NCBI GenBank assembly: GCA_029248825.1
Contig: JAQWIP010000022.1
Coordinates: forward strand, 1-15,146
Source of the DNA: Alphaproteobacteria bacterium
GTDB lineage: Bacteria; Pseudomonadota; Alphaproteobacteria; RS24
Length of the DNA stretch: 15,146 nt
Direction of reading: 5' to 3'
The position numbers and the translations under genes are program-made. Under the pieces are notes generated by a model. It was given only the letters and a program-made list of their open reading frames with translations, had not been told where the DNA came from and ran no database searches. Below are positions 6,827-13,544 of this stretch, one piece after another; the first letter of the stretch is position 1; each line of letters starts with the position of its first letter.

Positions 6827-7360
6827 GGGGCCGATAACCATAATCATTTGCCGACCTTCCATTTTTGGATAGGCTTCGACTTTGGCCATTTCTTCGGTAT
6901 CGGCTTTCACGCGGTTTAAGACATCCATGCCGAGGCTTTGGTGCGCCATTTCGCGACCGCGAAAGCGCATGGTGACTTTTACTTTGTCGCCAGCCGTCAG
7001 GAATTTAACCACATTGCGCATTTTGACATCATAGTCATGCGTATCAATATTGGGACGCATTTTGATCTCTTTGACTTCGACCGTCTTCTGATTTTTGCGC
7101 GCTTCGCTGGCTTTTTTCTGCTCTTGATATTTCAGCTTACCGTAGTCGAGAATTTTGCAAACGGGTGGGCTTGCATTTGGCGACACTTCAACGAGGTCAA
7201 GGCCAGCTTCTTCTGCCATGGCAAGGGCGCTATCGGTATCTACCGTGCCCATTTTTTCGCCTCCGGCTCCGATAAGGAGGACGGAAGGCGAGCTAATCAT
7301 ACTGTTAATCCGCGGGCCTTGGTGGCGTGGCGGCTGCGCTGCGTGGGGTCTACGTGCTAT
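6821..7360 (-). CDS. infC: Translation initiation factor IF-3, starting at ATA
   Basis: IF-3 binds the 30S subunit, prevents premature 50S joining and rejects poor start codons. The body is typical: EEAGLDLVEVSPNASPPVCKILDYGKLKYE-like linker region, EIKMRPNIDTHDYDVKMRN, VKVTMRFRGREMAHQ and a C-terminus of KMEGRQMIMVIGPK. The first in-frame ATG (7300) falls inside the conserved N-terminal domain, after GPRINS, so it cannot be the start. Reading upstream in frame gives ARRPHAAQPPRHQGPRINS with no ATG, GTG or TTG, then an in-frame TAA. The only sensible start is ATA at 7358-7360, seven bases after GGAG. This gives 179 residues, the normal IF-3 length. Rare AUU-type starts are known to let IF-3 repress its own synthesis (AUU in E. 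coli infC). Confidence 0.95.
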   Translation of the reverse strand: MARRPHAAQPPRHQGPRINSMISSPSVLLIGAGGEKMGTVDTDSALAMAEEAGLDLVEVSPNASPPVCKILDYGKLKYQEQKKASEARKNQKTVEVKEIKMRPNIDTHDYDVKMRNVVKFLTAGDKVKVTMRFRGREMAHQSLGMDVLNRVKADTEEMAKVEAYPKMEGRQMIMVIGPK

Positions 7361-7365
7361 GGGAT

Positions 7366-7369
7366 CACT
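7366..7369 (-). promoter_or_regulatory. Shine-Dalgarno deciding the infC ATA start
   Basis: GGAG on the minus strand stands in AACGGAGTGATCCCATA, with about seven bases between it and the ATA. An in-frame TAA lies just upstream, so initiation must occur at or downstream of this point. No canonical start codon occurs before residue 21. Confidence 0.75.
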
Positions 7370-7416
7370 CCGTTATAATTTCACTAGATGGCAGAAATAC
7401 CGCCATATCTCGCTAG

Positions 7417-7444
7417 GTTTAGGGCAATAAAAGGGGAAGTCAAC
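7417..7444 (-). promoter_or_regulatory. Possible promoter of infC
   Basis: TTGACT (7439-7444, minus strand) is followed 16 bases later by TAAACC (7417-7422). The -35 box is good and the -10 box is poor, but the same TAAACC stands at the -10 position of the tRNA-Leu promoter in this window. A start near 7410 would give a leader of about 50 bases before the infC ATA. Confidence 0.35.
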
Positions 7445-7479
7445 ATTAAATGCCTGCCCAAGAGTTGCGGCTTATAAAT

Positions 7480-7830
7480 CTACCCGCTGGCGCTTTTGCT
7501 GCCCAGCCGCCAAATCGGGCGCGGCCAGACAAAAAACCGCAAAGCCCCAAGCGCCTCTCGGCTTGGCTGATGCACCGCCTCGAAATGGCGCCACGAAATC
7601 CGCCGCACCAAAGCCATGACGCCGCGCAAACCAAGAGCCGCATAAACCCAAACTTCATCGGCCGGCAAAGACAGGCGCGCCTGCTGAGGGCGACTGACCA
7701 AAATCGTCAGCGATGAACTTTCGCCATAAAGTTTATCTATCGCCGCCAGCAAATCAGCATCTGATAAGCCAACCCCGACCAGTAAAATCCCGCCTGGCTC
7801 GACAATCGGGCGCGGCACAAAACCGCTCAC
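7480..7830 (-). CDS. Unrecognised small protein, translationally coupled to the glycosyltransferase
   Basis: I do not recognise this 116-residue protein. The proposed start is a GTG that overlaps the TGA of the upstream glycosyltransferase as GTGA, a common coupling arrangement, with AAGAG upstream. An ATG further upstream at 7869 lies within the glycosyltransferase frame and is less likely. The N-terminal half reads like a beta-strand/helix unit (GGILLVGVGLSDADLLAAIDKLYG, then SLTILVSRPQQARL). It is followed by DEVWVYAALGLRGVMALVRRISWRHFEAV, vaguely like the first half-domain of GT9-type glycosyltransferases but without a diagnostic motif. No signal peptide or clear membrane segment is seen. 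The surroundings suggest a role in envelope glycan work; this is inference only. Confidence 0.6.
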   Translation of the reverse strand: MSGFVPRPIVEPGGILLVGVGLSDADLLAAIDKLYGESSSLTILVSRPQQARLSLPADEVWVYAALGLRGVMALVRRISWRHFEAVHQPSREALGALRFFVWPRPIWRLGSKSASG

Positions 7831-9017
7831 CCAATCAACTCTTGATAGACGTGGAGCGTGCGATTGCACATGGCGGTTTGCGTGTAATGGGCGCGCACAT
7901 TGGCACAGCCATTGGCGCCCATCTGTTTCAAATCTTGCGCCGGCAATTGCAAAGCCGCATCCAAAGCTTGGGCTAAAGCGTCGGCGCTATCGGGTTTGGC
8001 CAACCAGCCCGAGCCGCCGTCGCTGGCGGGTTTGGCAATCACGGTTTCGCGAAAGCCACCGGCATCGGAAGCCACAACGGGCAGGCTGGCGGCTTGCGCT
8101 TCAATAATTGTGCGGCCAAAAGGCTCGGGGCGAATGGTCGGCACGACAGCCAAATCGGCCGCCGCATAGGCCGAGGCCATATGGCTTTCCAGCCCGGCAA
8201 AAACCAAACGCGCGCGCAAACCTAACTTTTCGGCTTGCGCGGTTAGCTCGGCCACATAGCCATCGCGACCTTGCGCGCTGCCGACCAAAACCAAATATGG
8301 CTCGGTGTCGCTGGCCAGCTTCGACAGCGCCTCGAGCAAAACATGCTGGCCTTTTAAGGGCGTGACGCGGGCGGGACACATAATCACGAAAGCGTTTTTC
8401 GGCACTTGCCATTGCGCGCGTTTGGCGGCTTTATCGGCGGCTTTGAAATTATCTTTGGCAAGCGCCTCGACATCGCAGCCGCGGGGAATGACGCGCAATT
8501 TATCTACGACATGGGGATAGACTTTGGCGATTTGGCTGGCGGTATAATGCGAATTGGCAATCGACACGCGCCCGCGCACTAAAATACTATTGTAAAAAAC
8601 TTTGCCGCGCGGCTTGTCTTGCACGCTCGAATGATAGGTGGTCATAAATGGCACGCCCGCCCATTTGCCGGCCCAAAGCCCCGACCAGCCCGGCGCGCGC
8701 GAGCGCGTATGCAAGAGGTCGATATTTTCAGCCCGTAGGAGCGCGGCCAGACGGCGCGCATTTTTCCACATCACGATGGGGTTTTTAGAGGCCACCGGCA
8801 GGGAGATGATTTCGCCACCCGCTTTTTCAATTTCGCTGGCCAGCGCGCCGCCTTGCGTGGCCACCAAAGCGCGCCCGCCGCTGGCGACAATCGCGCGCGC
8901 CATTTCCAAAGTGGTAATCTCGGCGCCGCCGACATCCAATTCTGGCACGACTTGCAAAATACTTTTGCCCGTCATGTCGACAGATTGGCTGGATGGCATG
9001 GTGAATTGAGAGCGCAC
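7827..9017 (-). CDS. GT4-family glycosyltransferase (GT-B fold)
   Basis: This is a retaining glycosyltransferase that transfers a sugar from a nucleotide donor, probably for an envelope lipid or polysaccharide; the substrate cannot be read from the sequence. The N-terminal domain (about 18-190) begins SILQVVPELDVGGAEITTLEMA, the acceptor-domain GGAE loop of the family, and includes LLHTRSRAPGWSG. The C-terminal donor domain (about 200-396) has VIMCPARVTPLKGQHVLLEAL, LVLVGSAQGRDGY and the E-x7-E motif EPFGRTIIE (Glu298, Glu306), then SLPVVASDAGGFRETV. The GTG start at 9017 is supported by GAGGA six bases upstream (GAGGACTTATTGTG). It overlaps the next gene by 4 bases. The length of 396 is normal. 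Confidence 0.9.
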   Translation of the reverse strand: MRSQFTMPSSQSVDMTGKSILQVVPELDVGGAEITTLEMARAIVASGGRALVATQGGALASEIEKAGGEIISLPVASKNPIVMWKNARRLAALLRAENIDLLHTRSRAPGWSGLWAGKWAGVPFMTTYHSSVQDKPRGKVFYNSILVRGRVSIANSHYTASQIAKVYPHVVDKLRVIPRGCDVEALAKDNFKAADKAAKRAQWQVPKNAFVIMCPARVTPLKGQHVLLEALSKLASDTEPYLVLVGSAQGRDGYVAELTAQAEKLGLRARLVFAGLESHMASAYAAADLAVVPTIRPEPFGRTIIEAQAASLPVVASDAGGFRETVIAKPASDGGSGWLAKPDSADALAQALDAALQLPAQDLKQMGANGCANVRAHYTQTAMCNRTLHVYQELIG

Positions 9018-9071
9018 AATAAGTCCTCGTGAGTGGCGGGCAGGTTTTGCTTCTGCTTTGCCGGAGCTTCA

Positions 9072-9100
9072 GTCATAATTGAATTTAGCCAAAAAACCAA
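9072..9100 (-). promoter_or_regulatory. Possible promoter of the glycosyltransferase gene
   Basis: On the minus strand TTGGTT (9095-9100) and TATGAC (9072-9077) are 17 bases apart, predicting a start near 9065 and a leader of about 48 bases. It lies in the 114-base divergent region shared with the hydrolase gene. A plus-strand CATAAT (9074-9079) overlaps it but has no good -35 box at the right distance. Confidence 0.35.
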
Positions 9101-9131
9101 ATCGGCGAAATGAATACGAAAAGGAAGCCCC

Positions 9132-9902
9132 ATGAGTGTGCAATTTCTAACCCGCAAAACAGACGCCCATGGAGAGCAAAAAATCGCCTATCAGCAAACA
9201 GACACCGACAAATCGGGGGTTGGCGTGATGTTTTGTGGCGGCTTTCGCTCGGATATGACGGGCACCAAAGCGCAAGCCTTGGCCGAATGGGCGCGCGCGC
9301 GCGCCACGCCTTTCACCCGTTTCGATTATTTTGGCCATGGCGCGTCTACGGGCGCTTTCACCGATGGCACGATGAGCCAATGGCGCGGCGATATTCCCCA
9401 TGTTTTGGACGAATTATGTGCCGGCCCGCAAATTTTAATCGGCTCTAGTTTTGGCGGCTGGCTGTCTTTAATGGCGGCGCTCGACCGACCTGAAAAAGTG
9501 GCGGGCTTATTGCTCATCGCGCCCGCCGTCGATATGACCGAGCGGCTGATGTGGGATCGGTTTTCCGAGAAAGCGCGCGAAAAGCTGAAGCGCGAAGGCC
9601 TGATTTACGACCCGTCCGAATATGACCCCGAAGGCTATCCGATTAGCCAAGCGCTCATCGAAGACGGGCGCCAGCATTTAATGCTCGGACAAACCATCGA
9701 GCTGGATATTCCTGTGCGGATTTTGCACGGCCAAAAAGATGACGCCGTGCCGTGGCAATTATCGCTCGAGCTGGCCGAGCAACTCACCAGCCAAAATGTC
9801 GAAATGCAGTTTTTAAAAGACGGCGACCATCGCCTCTCCGAGCCGGCTCAGATTGATAAAATTCTTGCCATGCTGGAAGGCCTTCTAGACGCGCCATCGT
9901 AA
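9132..9902 (+). CDS. Alpha/beta hydrolase, ABHD10-like serine esterase/thioesterase
   Basis: This is an alpha/beta-hydrolase-fold enzyme of 256 residues with a complete visible catalytic triad. The nucleophile elbow is GSSFGG (104-109, Ser106), the acid lies in HGQKDDAVP (199-207) and the base is in DGDHRLS (His233). The oxyanion region is VMFCGGFRSDMTGTKA, followed by TRFDYFGHGAS. The layout FCGGFRSDM / DYFGHGxS / GSSFGGW is that of ABHD10-type small hydrolases common in alphaproteobacteria; the substrate is unknown. No signal peptide is visible, so it is cytoplasmic. AAAAGGAA lies about 5 bases before the ATG. It is divergent from the glycosyltransferase and its stop is 11 bases from the end of the convergent SDR gene. 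Confidence 0.88.
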   Translation: MSVQFLTRKTDAHGEQKIAYQQTDTDKSGVGVMFCGGFRSDMTGTKAQALAEWARARATPFTRFDYFGHGASTGAFTDGTMSQWRGDIPHVLDELCAGPQILIGSSFGGWLSLMAALDRPEKVAGLLLIAPAVDMTERLMWDRFSEKAREKLKREGLIYDPSEYDPEGYPISQALIEDGRQHLMLGQTIELDIPVRILHGQKDDAVPWQLSLELAEQLTSQNVEMQFLKDGDHRLSEPAQIDKILAMLEGLLDAPS

Positions 9903-9913
9903 GCTAGACAGCG

Positions 9914-10795
9914 CTATTTTTTTGCCTGCATCTCTTGATAAAGCGCGCTCAGCCCGGCGCGATAATCTGGATACAACAGCTCCACCCCCAGCTCTTGCTT
10001 GAGGCGCGTGTTTTTAATCCGCTTGTTGTCGGCATAAAAACTTTGCGCCATGGGCGACAGCTCAGCCGCTTCAAAAGCGATTAAGGGCGGCGCTTCCAGC
10101 CCCAGCAGGTCGGCGGCAAAAGCCACGACATCTTGCGGCGGGGCGGGCGCATCATCGCACACACTATAGGCGCGCCCCGCATGCGGCTTATCGATAGAGG
10201 CCAGCAGGATTTGCGCAATATCATCCACATGAATACGCGAGAACACTTGCCCTTGTTTTTCGATACGCCGCGCTTTGCCATTTTGCACCGAGACCAATTG
10301 ATTGCGCCCCGGCCCGTAAATTCCGGCGAGGCGAAAATAATGGATCGGCAAACCTTGCGCCTTTGCCAAAGCGCCCCAAGCGGCTTCGGCATCGACGCGC
10401 GCTTGACCGCGCGCGCCCATGGTGCCGCGCGGTGTGTCTTCGTCAATCCACGCGCCCGCATGGTCCCCATAGACGCCCGTGGTCGATAGATAGCCGACCC
10501 AAGTGAGCGCCGTTTCTCGGGCTTCGAGGGCGGGCGTCAAAAGCGGCAGCGCAGGGTCGCCCTCGCGCGTCGGCGCGGCCGATAAAAGAATATGCGAGAC
10601 GCCAGCAAGCCGCTCTGGCGTCAAAGGCGCGCCGTCGAGGTGCAAAGGGGTAATGCCCATCGCTTCGACCTGCGCCGCTTTTTCCGCATCGCGACACGTG
10701 GCACTCATCCGCCAACCGCGCGCCGCCAACTGCGGGGCAAGGGCTTGGGCGCAAAAGCCAAACCCGAAAAACAACATATGCGGCGTATCAACCAT
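9914..10795 (-). CDS. SDR-family NAD(P)-dependent epimerase/reductase, YeeZ-like
   Basis: This is an extended/atypical short-chain dehydrogenase-like protein with an N-terminal Rossmann fold (MLFFGFGFCAQALAPQLAA). It has a YLSTTGVYGDHAG segment in the position of the catalytic Tyr, FRLAGIYGPGRN and the substrate-domain segment FSRIHVDDIAQ. The closest family I recognise is the YeeZ-type of unknown substrate. The start at 10795 (MVDTPHM, 293 residues) is chosen over an ATG at 10801 because AGGAG (10802-10806) is six bases from the former and directly abuts the latter. The gene overlaps the queG stop by 8 bases, so it is translationally coupled to queG, third in a fzlA-queG-SDR set. Confidence 0.85.
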   Translation of the reverse strand: MVDTPHMLFFGFGFCAQALAPQLAARGWRMSATCRDAEKAAQVEAMGITPLHLDGAPLTPERLAGVSHILLSAAPTREGDPALPLLTPALEARETALTWVGYLSTTGVYGDHAGAWIDEDTPRGTMGARGQARVDAEAAWGALAKAQGLPIHYFRLAGIYGPGRNQLVSVQNGKARRIEKQGQVFSRIHVDDIAQILLASIDKPHAGRAYSVCDDAPAPPQDVVAFAADLLGLEAPPLIAFEAAELSPMAQSFYADNKRIKNTRLKQELGVELLYPDYRAGLSALYQEMQAKK

Positions 10796-11933
10796 GCGCA
10801 TCTCCTAGGGCGTTTTGCCATTCAGCAAGCGCGTCGGGGGCTTTTTCTTTGGCGCGATAGTCGGGCGCTAAGGCTTGCAATTTCTCTTTGTCGATTTGCG
10901 CCAAAGCCCAAATTGCGGTGGCGCGCACCACGCTTTCTTTGTCCTCCAGCCGCGCCTCCACAGCCGCGCGATGGGCTGGCGTGGGCGCTTGCATATTGCC
11001 GAGCGCAATCAGCACATTGCGCAAAAAAGACGCGAGCCCCGTGCGTTTAATCGGCGTCGATTTGAAAAACGCGCGAAACCGCGCATCGTCCAATTGCGAC
11101 AGAAATATCAAATCGGGCAAATCCAAATCGGGCTTTAAAGCCAGCTTGGATTCTTGCGCGCTTTGGGCATATTTATTCCACGGGCAAACCGCCAAACAAT
11201 CATCGCAGCCATAAATGTGATTGCCCATGAGGGGGCGCAAATCTTCGTCAATCATGCCCTTATGTTCGATGGTTAAATAAGAAATACAGCGGCGCGCATC
11301 CAATTGATACGGCGCGGGAAAAGCGCGCGTCGGGCAGACATCCAGACAGGCCGAACAGGAGCCGCAATGGTCGACTTCGGCCTCATCGACCGGCAAAGCC
11401 AGTGTCGTGAAAACCGAGCCTAAAAACAGCCAAGAGCCCATCTCGCGCGAGACCAAATTCGTGTGCTTGCCTTGCCAGCCCAGACCCGCTTTTTGCGCCA
11501 AGGGTTTTTCCATCACAGGCGCCGTGTCGACAAAGACTTTCACTCTAGCGCCGCTTTCTTCGACCCACCAACGCGCCAGCGCTTTTAGTTTTTTCTTGAT
11601 GACATCATGGTAATCGCGGCGCTGGGCATAGACCGAAATCAACCCCTTATCGCTGGCTTTTAGCCCTTCCAATGGGTCGCTCTCGGGGCCGTAATTCATT
11701 CCCAAAAGGATAACGCTTTGCGCCTCTGGCCAAAGATGATTGGGCGCGCTGCGCTCATGCGTTCGGCTTTCCATCCAGCTCATTTGGCCATGATGGCCAG
11801 CCGCCAAATAGGCCTTTAAGCCCTCGCCCGAATCGGCCCCCAAACTGGCAGAAGCGATGCGGCACACATCAAAGCCCTCGAGCTTGGCGCGAGCTATCAA
11901 AGCGGTTTTGAGAAGATTTTCTTCCGCCATCAT
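10788..11933 (-). CDS. queG: Epoxyqueuosine reductase QueG
   Basis: QueG performs the last step of queuosine synthesis, reducing epoxyqueuosine to queuosine in the anticodon of tRNAs for Asp, Asn, His and Tyr, using cobalamin and two [4Fe-4S] clusters. Both ferredoxin-like cluster motifs are intact: CGSCSACLDVC (Cys190, 193, 196, 200) and CDDCLAVC (Cys243, 246, 250), with the CISYLTIEHKG signature between. N-terminal family motifs include GHHGQMSWM, SVILLGMNYG, ARRDYH-like QRRDYHDVIKKK and FVDTAPVMEKPLAQKAGLGWQGKHTNL. The C-terminus (about 300-381) is HEAT-like. The length of 381 is normal. It starts 6 bases after the GST gene stop, with a second ATG directly following the first. The Q-tRNA partner genes are not in the window. 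Confidence 0.97.
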   Translation of the reverse strand: MMAEENLLKTALIARAKLEGFDVCRIASASLGADSGEGLKAYLAAGHHGQMSWMESRTHERSAPNHLWPEAQSVILLGMNYGPESDPLEGLKASDKGLISVYAQRRDYHDVIKKKLKALARWWVEESGARVKVFVDTAPVMEKPLAQKAGLGWQGKHTNLVSREMGSWLFLGSVFTTLALPVDEAEVDHCGSCSACLDVCPTRAFPAPYQLDARRCISYLTIEHKGMIDEDLRPLMGNHIYGCDDCLAVCPWNKYAQSAQESKLALKPDLDLPDLIFLSQLDDARFRAFFKSTPIKRTGLASFLRNVLIALGNMQAPTPAHRAAVEARLEDKESVVRATAIWALAQIDKEKLQALAPDYRAKEKAPDALAEWQNALGDAHG

Positions 11934-11939
11934 AGCGGC

Positions 11940-12623
11940 TTAAAAATCGGGGTCAGCGTAATAAGGCGGCGGCCGCATACCCGCCACATGGTCGGCCAAA
12001 AGCGGGCGAAAAGACGGGCGCGATTTCAACCGCGCATACCAATCGCGCATCACCGGCCATAATTTCCACGGCACATCGCCGGTATAATCGAGGCAAGATA
12101 AATGCGCCGCCGCGGTCAAATCCGCCAAGCTCATTTCGCCACCCGCCAACCAATCGCGGCTTTGCAGCAAGTACGTGAGATATTCCAAATGCAAATTCAA
12201 ATTGTGCAGGCCTACGCGCACCACATCCATATCGGGGCCACCGCCGCCATCTTCGGCGCCCATAAAACGACGGTCGATTTTCTCAACAGTGATTAAACGG
12301 CCAACTTCATGGTGAAATTTATCATCGAACCAAGCAGAAATACGGCGCACTTCCGCGCGCGATAAACCCGAGCTCGGCATTAGCGGCAAAGCCCCGCCTT
12401 TTTCTTCCAGCCATTCCGAAATGGCATAATGACCCGCAATCGTTCCCGCTTCGCCAATGAGCACAGGCACTTCGCCAGATGGGTTGAGCATCAAGAAATC
12501 AAGTCGGCGCTCCCAAGGGCGCTCCTCGACATATTCGACAGCAAATTTTTTCTCGCCCAACATGAGACGAATTTTGCGCGAAAACGGACAGACCGGTTGA
12601 TGAAACAATGTAGCCATAGACAT
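11940..12623 (-). CDS. fzlA: GST-fold protein, probably FzlA (FtsZ-binding division protein)
   Basis: The protein has a thioredoxin-like N-terminal domain (TLFHQPVCPFSRKIRLML, YVEERPWERR, NPSGEVPVLI) and an all-helical GST C-terminal domain (about 95-210) with WLAGGEMSLADLTAAAHLSCLDY. The ERPWERRLDFLMLNPSGEVPVL segment and the tail ending in RPPPYYADPDF match my recollection of alphaproteobacterial FzlA. FzlA is a GST-fold protein that binds and curves FtsZ filaments and is needed for constriction in Caulobacter. A plain GST is the alternative. Two ATGs exist, at 12623 and 12617. A promoter-like pair ends two bases before the first, favouring the second (MATLFHQ, 225 residues), perhaps on a leaderless mRNA. 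queG follows after 6 bases; uppP is divergent. Confidence 0.75.
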   Translation of the reverse strand: MSMATLFHQPVCPFSRKIRLMLGEKKFAVEYVEERPWERRLDFLMLNPSGEVPVLIGEAGTIAGHYAISEWLEEKGGALPLMPSSGLSRAEVRRISAWFDDKFHHEVGRLITVEKIDRRFMGAEDGGGGPDMDVVRVGLHNLNLHLEYLTYLLQSRDWLAGGEMSLADLTAAAHLSCLDYTGDVPWKLWPVMRDWYARLKSRPSFRPLLADHVAGMRPPPYYADPDF

Positions 12624-12625
12624 TC

Positions 12626-12654
12626 AAATTAAGCCGCTTGGCGATTTGGGGCAA
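12626..12654 (-). promoter_or_regulatory. Possible promoter of fzlA-queG-SDR
   Basis: On the minus strand TTGCCC (12649-12654) and TAATTT (12626-12631) are 17 bases apart. The predicted start falls inside the first codons after the ATG at 12623 and close to the second ATG at 12617. No Shine-Dalgarno sequence precedes either ATG. The -35 match is weak. Confidence 0.3.
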
Positions 12655-12706
12655 GGAAAACACACGGGCTGGAAATAGATATTCGCGCGCATCCACACAA
12701 TGCGGC

Positions 12707-12735
12707 TTGGCTTTATCCGCCAACGCAGATAATTT
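12707..12735 (+). promoter_or_regulatory. Putative promoter of uppP, possibly giving a leaderless mRNA
   Basis: TTGGCT (12707-12712) and TAATTT (12730-12735) are separated by exactly 17 bases, and five bases then separate the -10 box from the uppP ATG at 12741. There is no Shine-Dalgarno sequence. The -35 hexamer and spacing are identical to those of the lepA element at 1358-1386. Confidence 0.45.
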
Positions 12736-12740
12736 AACGC

Positions 12741-13544
12741 ATGGCTTTTGAAAACATTCTATTTTTAGCGCTCATTCAGGGCGTCACCGAATTTATTCCC
12801 GTCTCTTCGTCGGGGCAATTGACCCTCCTGCATACTTGGATGCCGAGCGGCCAAGCGGCGGCCGATGATTTGACCATGGATGTCGCGCTGCATTTTGGCA
12901 CGCTGCTGGCCGTCATTCTCTATTTCCGCGTCGAGGTAAAAAACCTCCTACACGGCGGGGTCGATATTTTGGCGCGGCGCGAAACGCAAAACCGCGCCCA
13001 AGCCGTTCACCTCATTCTGGCCACAGTGCCTGTGCTTCTCGCGGCGGCGGCGCTTTTGGCCAGCGGCTTGCTCGAGCATTTGCGCACGCCAGAGGTGGTC
13101 GCCTGGGCAAGCATTCTATTTGCCGTGCCGCTGTATTTGGCCGACCGCTTTGGCGCCAGCGACAAAACCCTCGCCAGCGTTGAAAACCGCTCAGCCTTAT
13201 GGCTCGGCTTGGCGCAAATATTGGCGCTCATTCCAGGCGCCAGTCGGTCGGGCGTCACGCTGATGGCGGCGCGCGGGCTCGGCTTTGAGCGCGAAGCGGC
13301 GGCGCGGTTTTCTATGTTGATGGCCATCCCCGTCATCTCGTGTTTTGCCGCCCTCAGCCTTTTGCAGTTGCTCTTGCAAGGCCAATGGGGGGCGCTTGGC
13401 GAAGCGGCGCTCGGCGCGGTTTTGGCTGGCGGATTTGCTTTCCTCAGCATCGACGTGTTCTTACGGATGACGCGCAAAGTTTCGCTTTTGCCCTTCGTTC
13501 TCTATCGACTGGCTTTGGGCGGCGCTATTCTATGGCTGCTTTAA
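12741..13544 (+). CDS. uppP: Undecaprenyl-diphosphatase (UppP/BacA)
   Basis: UppP is an integral inner-membrane phosphatase that dephosphorylates undecaprenyl diphosphate so that the lipid carrier can be reused for peptidoglycan and other envelope polymers; extra copies confer bacitracin tolerance. The two signature regions are intact: QGVTEFIPVSSSGQL (residues 13-27, catalytic Glu17) and PGASRSGVT (165-173, with Arg169). Several hydrophobic segments follow the family's topology (for example LLAVILYF, ATVPVLLAAAALLASGLL and the C-terminal LPFVLYRLALGGAILWLL). The length of 267 is typical. It is divergent from the fzlA-like gene and convergent with the NDUFA9-like gene, sharing the four bases TTAA at the stop. 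No Shine-Dalgarno sequence is present. Confidence 0.97.
   Translation: MAFENILFLALIQGVTEFIPVSSSGQLTLLHTWMPSGQAAADDLTMDVALHFGTLLAVILYFRVEVKNLLHGGVDILARRETQNRAQAVHLILATVPVLLAAAALLASGLLEHLRTPEVVAWASILFAVPLYLADRFGASDKTLASVENRSALWLGLAQILALIPGASRSGVTLMAARGLGFEREAAARFSMLMAIPVISCFAALSLLQLLLQGQWGALGEAALGAVLAGGFAFLSIDVFLRMTRKVSLLPFVLYRLALGGAILWLL

Noticed and set aside
6821..7300. infC starting at the ATG at 7300
   Set aside because: It would remove the conserved GPRIN segment of the N-terminal domain, and there is no Shine-Dalgarno sequence at this ATG. The ATA start upstream explains the frame better.
9896..9925. T-run after the hydrolase stop as an intrinsic terminator
   Set aside because: Only a 4-bp GCGC/GCGC stem with a long loop can be drawn before the T7. 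It is too weak to call, and the T-run includes the AAA codons at the end of the convergent SDR gene.
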